The notes beneath the pieces were generated by a model. The model saw only the letters and a program-made list of their open reading frames with translations, was not told the DNA's origin and made no database searches. From NCBI GenBank assembly GCA_964438715.1, contig CAYTLQ010000120.1, forward strand, positions 1-13,830: a DNA stretch of 13,830 nt, in the 5' to 3' direction. The translations under genes were made by a program, and so were the position numbers. Source of the stretch: CAYTLQ01 sp964438715 (GTDB lineage Bacteria; Bacteroidota; Ignavibacteria; Ignavibacteriales; Ignavibacteriaceae). Shown one piece after another: positions 1 through 6,668 of this stretch (positions are counted from its first letter, which is position 1; the number at the start of each line of letters is the position of its first letter).

Positions 1-646
1 ATATTATATCAAAATAATTTAAACCGCTTGGTACATGGTATCTTCCAGGTTTTATATCATCAACCGAACCCATAAGATACCCGCAGACCTTGAAGAGAAA
101 CTGATTTCTTATAATACCCGCGGAATGTAATTTATCTGAGACTGATGAAAATGATTCGCCCGGAGTTACCTCAACTCTCTTTTCTTCTGTACCTGAGTAA
201 TAATTAGGAGTAAAAAGAACAAGTATCAGAAATAGTGTGGCAGCGCTAATTAAAATAGATACATGGAGTTTATTAAATTTAAAGAAACGCTTATATTTCA
301 AAGATTTTACCTTTTTAACCTTATAAATTTCTCCCTTTTCCGATTCTTCTTTTTGAATCGCACGGGACTCGTCGATGATGCGTTCATAAATTTTTTTGAT
401 AACTTCAGGATGTAAAGGCTCTTCGGCGTTAAGTGATATTTTTTGAATAATATCTCTTTCTCTTTCAGGTGAATATGTTACCATTCCCAAAGACCTCTTG
501 ACTCTGCCGATGACAACACTATAGTGAGTTCGCAATGAAAGAAGTTTTACAATTCTCCTGTCAATCTCATCTACCTCACTACGATAGGAGGCAAGGAGTT
601 TTTTTCTCTCTTCCTCAGATAACTTATTTAAAGAATCTTTATCTAT
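1..646 (-). CDS. mltG: Chorismate mutase (AroQ type) fused to MltG/YceG-like endolytic transglycosylase, 3' end outside window
   Basis: I translated 215 codons; the gene runs off the window at position 1. Residues about 17-100 form an AroQ chorismate mutase domain (chorismate to prephenate). Compared with the E. coli domain, the active-site positions R11, R28, K39, R51, E52, S84 and Q88 correspond to R22, R39, K50, R62, E63, S94 and Q98, while D48 appears to be S59. A basic linker (about 104-126) leads to one membrane segment (about 128-146). From about 156 the sequence resembles the N-terminal LysM-like part of MltG (formerly annotated 'aminodeoxychorismate lyase'), with VTPGESF, an L..AGII motif and KPGRYHVPSG. 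The MltG catalytic part is outside the window. The implied topology is a cytoplasmic mutase, one TM helix, and an extracytoplasmic glycan-cleaving domain. No ATG, GTG or TTG lies in frame before the mutase domain; AUA at 646-644, with GGAGAG 8 bases upstream, is the best start. The gene follows tsaD by 25 bases. Domain calls are confident; the start is not. Confidence 0.82.
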   Translation of the reverse strand, partial: MDKDSLNKLSEEERKKLLASYRSEVDEIDRRIVKLLSLRTHYSVVIGRVKRSLGMVTYSPERERDIIQKISLNAEEPLHPEVIKKIYERIIDESRAIQKEESEKGEIYKVKKVKSLKYKRFFKFNKLHVSILISAATLFLILVLFTPNYYSGTEEKRVEVTPGESFSSVSDKLHSAGIIRNQFLFKVCGYLMGSVDDIKPGRYHVPSGLNYFDII

Positions 647-654
647 ATTGCTGT

Positions 655-660
655 CTCTCC
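655..660 (-). promoter_or_regulatory. Ribosome binding site supporting a non-AUG start for the chorismate mutase-MltG gene
   Basis: GGAGAG lies 8 bases before the in-frame ATA at 646-644. An in-frame TGA at 667-665 bounds the frame upstream. Between that stop and the mutase domain the only near-cognate initiation codon of the AUN type is this ATA. A GTG at 662-660 is in another frame and stops after seven codons. Confidence 0.5.
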
Positions 661-671
661 ACTTTCAGTAT

Positions 672-1691
672 TTAATCATCAATCAAATAATCTGAAAAAA
701 AATTGGGAAAAGGTTCATAATCCGTTGAAAAAGTTAATCCTTGTTCGGCTAGAGAATACGCCCGAAATCCAATCATTGCAGCATTATCACCACAGTATTT
801 CATTGGAGGAATAACAACAGTTTTCTTGTATTTTTCTCCCAATGCATAGAACTCATCCCGCAGAAGCTGATTTCCCGCTACTCCACCTACTAGCGTAAGT
901 GAATTACAATCAAAATCTGTAAGTGCTTTTTCTATTTTCTGTGTAAGTGATTTCACAGCTGTAGATTGAAAGGATGCAGCAATATCGGGAACTAATTTCG
1001 AATCTACCGAACCAAGTTCCTGACCCAATCCCTCGATATATCTTCTCACAGCAGTCTTCAGTCCGCTGAAGGAAAAATCATAAAAATTTTTAAGAACAGA
1101 AACAGGAAATTTGACAGCGTGTGGATCTCCGCTCGCTGCTGCTTTTTGTATTGAAGGACCGCCCGGATAAGGTAAGCCTAACATTTTTGCAACTTTATCA
1201 AATGACTCACCTGCAGCATCGTCAACGGTTTGACCGAGCAAACGCATTCTCGTGAAACTTTCTACCATTAAAAGCATGGTGTGTCCTCCTGAAACAACCA
1301 GACACAGCATTGGAAATTTTGGTTTTTCATTATTTAAGAAACCTGAATAAATGTGTCCTTCAATGTGATTTACAGGTATAAATGGTTTCTTGAGTGCAAA
1401 GGATAAGCCTTTAGCATAAGTATATCCTACGAGCAATGCACCTATGAGACCCGGCCCTGCGGTAGCGGCAATAAGATCAATATTGCTAAATGTTAATCCT
1501 GATAAACGAAGCGCTTCCCGACTCAGAGGGACAACTTTTTGTAAATGAGCACGACTGGAAAGTTCCGGTACAACACCTCCGTAAATTTTATGAAAATCTT
1601 GGGAATAAACGAGATTTTGTAACACTTCATCATTAGTTAAAACCGCAACGGAGGTCTCATCGCAGGAGGTTTCAAATGCAAGAATTCGCAT
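672..1691 (-). CDS. tsaD: tRNA N6-adenosine threonylcarbamoyltransferase TsaD
   Basis: TsaD transfers the threonylcarbamoyl group from threonylcarbamoyl-AMP to A37 of tRNAs that read ANN codons, giving t6A, together with TsaB and TsaE in the cytoplasm. The 339-residue protein is full length for the Kae1/TsaD family. It opens with the ASKHA-fold signature (LAFETSCDETSVAV), carries the metal-binding HIEGH motif at H109/H113, the phosphate-loop region VVSGGHT (132-138), and the C-terminal CGDNAAMIG with metal ligand D302. The ATG start overlaps the stop of the proline dehydrogenase gene by one base (TAATG), suggesting translational coupling. The downstream neighbour is the chorismate mutase-MltG gene. 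TsaB and TsaE are not in this window. Confidence 0.97.
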   Translation of the reverse strand: MRILAFETSCDETSVAVLTNDEVLQNLVYSQDFHKIYGGVVPELSSRAHLQKVVPLSREALRLSGLTFSNIDLIAATAGPGLIGALLVGYTYAKGLSFALKKPFIPVNHIEGHIYSGFLNNEKPKFPMLCLVVSGGHTMLLMVESFTRMRLLGQTVDDAAGESFDKVAKMLGLPYPGGPSIQKAAASGDPHAVKFPVSVLKNFYDFSFSGLKTAVRRYIEGLGQELGSVDSKLVPDIAASFQSTAVKSLTQKIEKALTDFDCNSLTLVGGVAGNQLLRDEFYALGEKYKKTVVIPPMKYCGDNAAMIGFRAYSLAEQGLTFSTDYEPFPNFFSDYLIDD

Positions 1692-2581
1692 TAGAAAATA
1701 TTTTTAGCAATATCCATTGCTACTTTTGGATTTTCTTTCAAACGCCTGATTGAATATTTATACCAGTCCTTCCCATAGGGTACATATATTCGTACCTTTT
1801 TCCCTCTGGCATTAAGTTTATCACGAAGATCTTCCCTAACACCCATAAGCATCTGATACTCATATTGGTCCGGTTTAATACCCATTGACTGAATAAGTTT
1901 TTCGGACTCATCGATAAGATATTCATCGTGAGTGGCTATACCGACATAACTGCCATTCGCAAACATTTCCCTTAAAACAGCCATATAATTATCTCTGATT
2001 TCCTGCCTGTCTTTAAAGGCTATTTGCTCAGGTTCAACATAAATTCCTTTACACAAACGATAATTTGTACCAACTGAACCGAGAGTCTGTACATCTTTTA
2101 ATGTTCTATGTAAATAAGACTGTAATACCACACCGACATTTGTATAATTTAAGCGTAACTTTTTGTATAAATTAATAATCTTGTCCGTTGTGGCTGAATC
2201 CTCCATATCCAAACGGATAAAATTATTAATTGATTTTGCCTTCTCTACCAACTCTTTGACATTTTCATAACAAAAATCCTCATCCAGCATAAGTCCAAAT
2301 TGTGTCGGCTTTATTGAGAGATTAGCTTTCAAATTATTAGTATGAATTGCGTTAAGTGCCTCTAAGCATTCTTTCTTTGCCGCTAGAGCTTCATCTTTAG
2401 TTTTAATCGACTCTCCCAATACATCCATTGTTGCAAAGATGCCTTTTTTATTCAGTTCCTTTACAAACTTTACCGCATCGTCTAAAGTATCCCCGGCTAT
2501 ATATTTATTCGCAAATATATGTACAACCGATTTAGGCATCAGTTCAACCACTTTGACAACGAGATTATTAACGCTATTCAT
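1691..2581 (-). CDS. Proline dehydrogenase (monofunctional, FAD-dependent)
   Basis: This enzyme oxidises proline to pyrroline-5-carboxylate and passes electrons through FAD to the respiratory quinone pool; it acts at the membrane surface. The 296-residue length fits the short monofunctional PRODH class (Thermus/Mycobacterium type) rather than bifunctional PutA. The family signatures appear in order: DVLGES (53-58), the strand SIKPTQFGL (89-97), RLDMEDS (123-129), CKGIYVEP (177-184), IATHDEYLI (215-223), YEYQMLMGVRE (240-250), and the proline-carboxylate-binding stretch VRIYVPYGKDWYKYSIRR (263-280) with R279/R280. The partner pyrroline-5-carboxylate dehydrogenase is not in the window. A candidate FCB-type promoter lies directly upstream, so the gene may be regulated separately from the operon before it. 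An internal Met15 is an alternative start; no clear Shine-Dalgarno distinguishes the two. Confidence 0.93.
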   Translation of the reverse strand: MNSVNNLVVKVVELMPKSVVHIFANKYIAGDTLDDAVKFVKELNKKGIFATMDVLGESIKTKDEALAAKKECLEALNAIHTNNLKANLSIKPTQFGLMLDEDFCYENVKELVEKAKSINNFIRLDMEDSATTDKIINLYKKLRLNYTNVGVVLQSYLHRTLKDVQTLGSVGTNYRLCKGIYVEPEQIAFKDRQEIRDNYMAVLREMFANGSYVGIATHDEYLIDESEKLIQSMGIKPDQYEYQMLMGVREDLRDKLNARGKKVRIYVPYGKDWYKYSIRRLKENPKVAMDIAKNIF

Positions 2582-2604
2582 AATATTTCCGTAATTGTAA
2601 AGTA

Positions 2605-2636
2605 CAAAATTACTTTTTTATAAACAGTTAAACAAA
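2605..2636 (-). promoter_or_regulatory. Candidate Bacteroidetes-type promoter for proline dehydrogenase
   Basis: On the minus strand, TTTG (2636-2633) is followed by a 20-base spacer and TAATTTTG (2612-2605). This exactly fits the -33 TTTG / -7 TAnnTTTG consensus described for Bacteroidetes housekeeping sigma factor. The -7 box ends 23 bases before the ATG at 2581, giving a very short leader. The 192-base gap here (2582-2773) otherwise holds only a weak AT-rich inverted repeat just after the prephenate dehydratase stop. No transcript data are available, and AT-rich DNA makes chance matches possible. Confidence 0.55.
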
Positions 2637-2773
2637 CCTCTCAGATTGAACCGTTATCAGATAAAATATAGTGATGAAATTTCCGAAAGCTTTTTACAAA
2701 TTATAAGTGGTATGGGAGTTTTTTCAATAGATTTTTTTAGAACTTAAAAACGAATTAATATTAGTTTTAATTG

Positions 2774-3550
2774 TCAGGTAGTCACACCACAAATAATCAA
2801 ACCTCTGTGGCTATTTTGCAATATTAATTCTTTAGTGTTTTTATACAATTGAGGAGTATCGAATTTGTATTCCTCAAAATACAATGGACTTAAATTTGAA
2901 GTAATTTGTTCCGAACGAAAAGAGCATAAGCCGAACTGCTTGAAGATTTCTGATATTCGTTCACCCTCATTAATAGAGCTTAATAATGTGAGTTTAGTGA
3001 AGGAAGTTTGTTCTGAGAATTTATGATTTACGAGGACAAATCTTGTGGCGTTATCTTCCCTGTCCTGAATATTTATCTCAACTGTATGCAAATGAAATAA
3101 TTTCATTGCATTAGCACCTGCAATAATTGCAAATGAGTCGGAGTTACCCAAATACTCCACTGCACCGGCAGTATCATAAACGGGAATAATCTCAACATTC
3201 TTAAGTTTCTTTAAATAAGTACTGCATTGGGCTATCGCTTGCGGATGGGAGAATATTTTACGAATCTTCTCTATTGTGGTGGGAACTTTTGAAAGCAAAG
3301 TATGGTCCAAAGACAGTGATATCTCTTGAGTAAAGATCACCTGATGTTCAAATAATAATTCTGCAACTTCGGGAATTATTCCGGTGATTCTGTTTTCAAA
3401 CGGAACAAGAATAGAATCGACTTTCCCTGATCTAAGACCATTAAAGCATTCAACAAAACTCCGGTAAGGAAACCACTTTACTTCTTTGCCACATAATAAC
3501 TGAACTGCTCTATGGCTATAAGACCCCTCAATTCCCTGAATACCTACCAT
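2774..3550 (-). CDS. pheA: Prephenate dehydratase with degenerate ACT domain
   Basis: This enzyme converts prephenate to phenylpyruvate, the committed step to phenylalanine. The 258-residue protein contains the catalytic region (about 1-175) with GSYSHRA (9-15), the HPQAIAQC motif (102-109), YDTAGAV (125-131) and the active-site TRF at 169-171. In the usual 'ENS/T..G' motif the Ser/Thr is Arg here (ENR, 52-54, followed by ITGII). From about 183 the C-terminal part aligns with an ACT regulatory domain, but the phenylalanine-binding ESRP motif reads EQIT (214-217) and the GAL-type motif is not recognisable. Feedback control may therefore be lost or altered; that is inference. The gene starts 2 bases after the coaE stop, so the two are probably co-transcribed. 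It is not fused to a mutase; a chorismate mutase domain lies downstream in the window. Confidence 0.88.
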   Translation of the reverse strand: MVGIQGIEGSYSHRAVQLLCGKEVKWFPYRSFVECFNGLRSGKVDSILVPFENRITGIIPEVAELLFEHQVIFTQEISLSLDHTLLSKVPTTIEKIRKIFSHPQAIAQCSTYLKKLKNVEIIPVYDTAGAVEYLGNSDSFAIIAGANAMKLFHLHTVEINIQDREDNATRFVLVNHKFSEQTSFTKLTLLSSINEGERISEIFKQFGLCSFRSEQITSNLSPLYFEEYKFDTPQLYKNTKELILQNSHRGLIICGVTT

Positions 3551-3552
3551 CG

Positions 3553-4155
3553 TCAGTTAATCCTGGCTTTTAAAAGGGTTATTAAAAGTGACGCCTTTTT
3601 ATGAAGTTCTTCAATACTGCTATCATTAATGAAAACAAAATGAGCATAATTTGCTTTTTGTTCTTCAGCAATCTGGTTCATTTCCCGCTTATGAAACTCG
3701 TCGAAATTCATTTTTCTACCGGATGCGGCTCTTTCAAAGCGTAATTGCTCTGGCGCTGTTATAAGAACGACATAGTTAAATAATTTCTCTCGCCCCGATT
3801 CAAAAATCAAAGCTGCTTCATAAAATACTATATTATGTTTTCTAAGTGCGGTTTTCATTAGTTCTTCAGAAACTTCGAAAACCACTGGATGAAGTATTGA
3901 ATTGATTTTTTTTACTCGTTCAGGGTCTGAAAAAACAACATCAGCGAGATAATGAGTATTAGGAGCTCCATCGATATACGATTCCTGCCCAAAAGCATCC
4001 TTTATCGATTTAATTACAGTAGGATTTTCGGCAAGAATTTTTTTTGAAATCTGATCCGCATAGAAAACCGGATAACCTGAATTTTCAATGTATTTGCAGA
4101 ACTCACTTTTCCCTGACCCGATATTTCCGGTGACAGCAACTTTTATTTTTTTCAT
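3553..4155 (-). CDS. coaE: Dephospho-CoA kinase
   Basis: CoaE phosphorylates the 3'-hydroxyl of dephospho-CoA using ATP, the last step of coenzyme A synthesis, in the cytoplasm. The 200-residue protein has the P-loop GNIGSGKS at residues 10-17, the conserved Y.AD motif after it (FYADQISKKIL), a HPVVFE segment and a lid region rich in Arg (RFERAASGR), which is the normal layout and length of the family. It lies 50 bases downstream of rny and 2 bases upstream of the prephenate dehydratase gene. The ATG has no evident Shine-Dalgarno; the preceding bases are T-rich, which is not unusual in this group of bacteria. Confidence 0.96.
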   Translation of the reverse strand: MKKIKVAVTGNIGSGKSEFCKYIENSGYPVFYADQISKKILAENPTVIKSIKDAFGQESYIDGAPNTHYLADVVFSDPERVKKINSILHPVVFEVSEELMKTALRKHNIVFYEAALIFESGREKLFNYVVLITAPEQLRFERAASGRKMNFDEFHKREMNQIAEEQKANYAHFVFINDSSIEELHKKASLLITLLKARIN

Positions 4156-4205
4156 TAATAAAAAAGCAGAGAAGTTTTTCCCGATTTTCCGGAATTCCGC
4201 CTGAT

Positions 4206-5801
4206 TTATTTGGCGAAATGAACCTTTCGTACTTCACGGATAACGGTAACTTTTATTTGTCCGGGATATTCCATCTCGGTTTCTATTTTTCTTGCGATAT
4301 CGTAAGCAAGTTTATCGGCAAAAATATCATCTATTTTTTCATGCTCCACAACAACGCGAACTTCTCTTCCAGCCTGAATTGCATAGGTTTTAGCTACTCC
4401 TTCAAAACTTTTCGCCAATGACTCAAGAGTCTCTAAGCGTTTTACATACCCCTCAATGGGTTCTCTTCGCGCTCCGGGTCTGGCGCCTGAAATTGCATCT
4501 GCTGCCTGAACAAGAGGTGCTATCGGATGTTCCATCTCAATATCATCGTGGTGACTACCAATAGCATTACATACGATAGGGTGCTCACGATACTTCTTCG
4601 CAAGATCAAAACCAATTAGTGCATGAGGGCCCTCAATTACCCTATCCATCGTTTTACCAATATCATGAAGAAGTCCGGAACGCTTTGCCATTACAGGATC
4701 TAATCCTAACTCTGCCGCCATTATTCCGGTAAGATAGGCCACTTCAATACTATGCTGTAATAAATTCTGTCCATAACTTGACCGATATTTCATCCTACCG
4801 ACAAGTTTGATCATCTCATTGTGCATTCCGTGAATTCCCAATTGCAGTACAGTATGTTCCCCCTCCTTGAACATCTCTTCTTCAAGATCATTTTGTACCT
4901 TGTTCACAACTTCTTCAATTCTTGCGGGATGGATTCTACCGTCGGCAATCAGCCGTTCCAGAGATATTCTGGCAACCTCTCTTCGGAATTGATCATAAGA
5001 TGATAAAATAACCGCTTCCGGTGTGTCATCGACAATTACATCAACTCCGGTAGCAGCTTCAAAGGCACGGATATTTCTGCCTTCTTTTCCAATGATTCTT
5101 CCTTTTAATTCGTCATTTTGTATCTGAACAACCGAAACTGTTGTCTCAACAGAACACTCCGCGGCTGTTCTTTGAATAGCCTGAATTATAACCTTTTGTG
5201 CTTCTTTTTTAGCATCTGCTTTTGCTTTTTCATAAATTTCCTTTACCGCTTTTCCTACCTCATTTCGGGCTTCCTGCACCATATTTTCCATTAACATTTT
5301 TTTAGCTTCCTCGGCGGTGAGTCCCGAAATTTTCTCAAGGCGCTCATTTTGCTCCTTTTCCAATCGGTTGATTTCCAACTGTCTTTGTTCAATCGAAGCA
5401 CGAAGGCTTTGTAACTCTTTTTCCAGAATACGAATTTCTTTTTCTTTTGCAGCCTGGGCTTCTACTTTTTTATCAATATTTTCCTCACGCTGGCGAAGCT
5501 GTTTTTCGAGGTTTAGTAACTTCTGTTTCTTTTGATTAACATCGTTATCAAATTCAACTTTTTTCTTGTACCATTCATCCTTTACCTCGAGAAGTTTTTC
5601 CCTTTTGATTGCAGCAGCCTCTTTTTCTGCATCATTTTTTATCCCTACGGCATCTTTTTCAGCACGCTCACGGATTTCTCTGGCACGCTCCTCAGAAGCA
5701 ACAATACTTTTTTTCCCCAATTTATTATTGAAATACCAGCCGAGATAGAAAAATATCACGACTAATAAAATATCTAATGGTATTAACCAGTAAAGTTCCA
5801 T
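4206..5801 (-). CDS. rny: Ribonuclease Y
   Basis: RNase Y is a membrane-anchored endoribonuclease that starts mRNA turnover and processing. The 531-residue protein has the full family layout: an N-terminal membrane helix (about 4-23), a long Lys/Glu-rich coiled coil (about 35-210), a KH RNA-binding domain (about 222-285) with GKEG at 239-242, and a metal-dependent HD domain (about 345-440) with H351, the H380-D381 pair and a downstream SHHDD. The start is supported by a strong AAGGAG at 5815-5810, 8 bases before the ATG, one of the best Shine-Dalgarno sequences in the window. The gene follows the 6S RNA candidate and precedes coaE. The RNA's 3' arm ends about 30 bases before the start codon, so both may lie on one primary transcript that needs processing. 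Confidence 0.98.
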   Translation of the reverse strand: MELYWLIPLDILLVVIFFYLGWYFNNKLGKKSIVASEERAREIRERAEKDAVGIKNDAEKEAAAIKREKLLEVKDEWYKKKVEFDNDVNQKKQKLLNLEKQLRQREENIDKKVEAQAAKEKEIRILEKELQSLRASIEQRQLEINRLEKEQNERLEKISGLTAEEAKKMLMENMVQEARNEVGKAVKEIYEKAKADAKKEAQKVIIQAIQRTAAECSVETTVSVVQIQNDELKGRIIGKEGRNIRAFEAATGVDVIVDDTPEAVILSSYDQFRREVARISLERLIADGRIHPARIEEVVNKVQNDLEEEMFKEGEHTVLQLGIHGMHNEMIKLVGRMKYRSSYGQNLLQHSIEVAYLTGIMAAELGLDPVMAKRSGLLHDIGKTMDRVIEGPHALIGFDLAKKYREHPIVCNAIGSHHDDIEMEHPIAPLVQAADAISGARPGARREPIEGYVKRLETLESLAKSFEGVAKTYAIQAGREVRVVVEHEKIDDIFADKLAYDIARKIETEMEYPGQIKVTVIREVRKVHFAK

Positions 5802-5830
5802 TCTATGTTCTCCTTACAGTATTCGAATAA

Positions 5831-6035
5831 TCCGCATTCTGCCGGCTACAACTCAAACAGGTAGAACCCTGATTCGAATATGTGCGGGAAATTGCCCAAC
5901 GCTTCATGCTTCCAATGTGCAGTAATTGCATCTTCCTCTGAAGAGAAAGTAAGGCCTGCATTCGACGCCGAAAGTCATTCTCCCTATGTGAATATAGTTA
6001 GTTCTATAATGTTTATTCACAACCGGCAGAGCGGA
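5831..6035 (-). ncRNA. ssrS: 6S RNA (candidate)
   Basis: 6S RNA mimics an open promoter and binds housekeeping RNA polymerase. The 238-base gap between zapA and rny holds no plausible ORF but folds into one long rod. TCCGC (6035-6031) pairs with GCGGA (5835-5831), and CTGCCGG (6029-6023) with CCGGCAG (5845-5839). Next come AAACA/TGTTT and TAGAAC (6006-6001)/GTTCTA (5867-5862). A large open region follows: 16 bases (6000-5985) opposite 18 (5885-5868), matching the 6S central bubble. Beyond it GGGAGAATG (5984-5976) pairs with CAATTTCCC (5894-5886), CGGCG with CGTTG, and apical stems TGCAG/CTGCA and TCTTC/GAAGA close the rod. Length near 205 and a place just after zapA both fit known 6S genes. 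I could not run a covariance model; the exact ends are estimates. Confidence 0.75.
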
Positions 6036-6039
6036 AAAA

Positions 6040-6336
6040 TTAGATGGGATTAGACATTGTCGTTTGATTGAGGAGAAGTTTTAACTTTTTGACTTTGTCA
6101 TTTGCCTGAATAAGAAATTCCTTGTTTCTGCTTTTTTCAAGAAAAAAGTCGTATGCAATATTCAATGACGCAATTATAGAAATTGTCTGCGTAGGTTGAT
6201 CAGGAAGTTCCTCTTTAACCTCCTCCATTACCCTATTTACATACAAAGCCAATTCCCTCGCAATCTCTTCGTCCTCGACTAATAAGGAATATTCTTTATC
6301 AAAGATTTTTATTTTTAGCTTCTTCTTATCATTCAT
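6040..6336 (-). CDS. zapA: Cell division protein ZapA
   Basis: ZapA binds FtsZ and bundles protofilaments at the division site. The 98-residue protein matches the family in length and layout: a short N-terminal beta region (KLKIKIFDKEYSLLV), the conserved acidic helix start (DEEIARELALYVNRVMEE), the ISIIASLNIAYDFF segment, and a C-terminal coiled coil ending in a Lys/Leu-rich helix. It follows the small coiled-coil gene by 24 bases, and its stop lies 4 bases before the first paired base of the 6S candidate, the same neighbour seen in many bacteria. A short hairpin (TGTCC/GGACA at 6358-6345) sits just upstream of the start and partly includes the purine-rich AAAGGGA that would serve as ribosome binding site. 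Confidence 0.92.
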   Translation of the reverse strand: MNDKKKLKIKIFDKEYSLLVEDEEIARELALYVNRVMEEVKEELPDQPTQTISIIASLNIAYDFFLEKSRNKEFLIQANDKVKKLKLLLNQTTMSNPI

Positions 6337-6360
6337 ACAATGTCTGTCCCTTTGGACAAT

Positions 6361-6666
6361 TTAACCGGAGATATGTCCATTAATTTTCTTGACCATCTCC
6401 TGAATTCTCTGTTTTAAAATTTCTCCTTCGCGAATTTTCGCGGGATCAATTTGTACTGTTACACTTTTTCGCTTTTCAAGATCAAGTCGCAAAGATTCAA
6501 TCTGAATTCGCAAGTTCTCGTTCTCTTTTTTCAGTGACTGATATAATTTCTCCGTCTCCCTTCTCTTTTCTTCAGAAATTCTCAGATTTTCAACCAGAAT
6601 TCCAATCTGACTCTCAAGTGAGTTAAGTTCAGACAGAAATGATTCAAATTTTGAGTTATCAGCCAC
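6361..6666 (-). CDS. Small coiled-coil protein, possible ZapA partner
   Basis: I do not recognise a named family with certainty. The 101-residue product is almost entirely helical, with heptad-like hydrophobic spacing from about residue 5 to 67 (LNSLESQIGILVENL, then a Lys/Glu-rich segment and LRIQIESLRLDLEKR), a break around VTVQIDPAKI, and a short amphipathic C-terminal helix (ILKQRIQEMVKKI). It has no membrane segment or signal peptide and looks cytoplasmic. It starts with GTG 2 bases after the pheT stop and ends 24 bases before zapA. The position and shape recall other coiled-coil partners of ZapA, such as ZauP (encoded with zapA in Caulobacter) or ZapB. A division role is inferred from context only. 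Confidence 0.8.
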   Translation of the reverse strand: MADNSKFESFLSELNSLESQIGILVENLRISEEKRRETEKLYQSLKKENENLRIQIESLRLDLEKRKSVTVQIDPAKIREGEILKQRIQEMVKKINGHISG

Positions 6667-6668
6667 TT

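Noticed and set aside
2738..2771. AT-rich inverted repeat (AATTAA/TTAATT) followed by a short T-run after the prephenate dehydratase stop
   Set aside because: The stem has only six A-T pairs with a long loop; too weak to call a terminator.
5831..6035. SRP RNA, tmRNA or RNase P RNA as identity of the zapA-rny RNA
   Set aside because: I see no SRP GGAAG/AGCA apical motif, no tRNA-like ends or tag frame, and no RNase P P4 consensus; the single rod with a central bubble fits 6S better.
6345..6358. Hairpin TGTCC/GGACA just upstream of zapA as a regulatory ribosome-binding-site sequestering element
   Set aside because: The stem is only 5 bp and the purine-rich segment is partly in the loop; no reason to think it regulates beyond its position.
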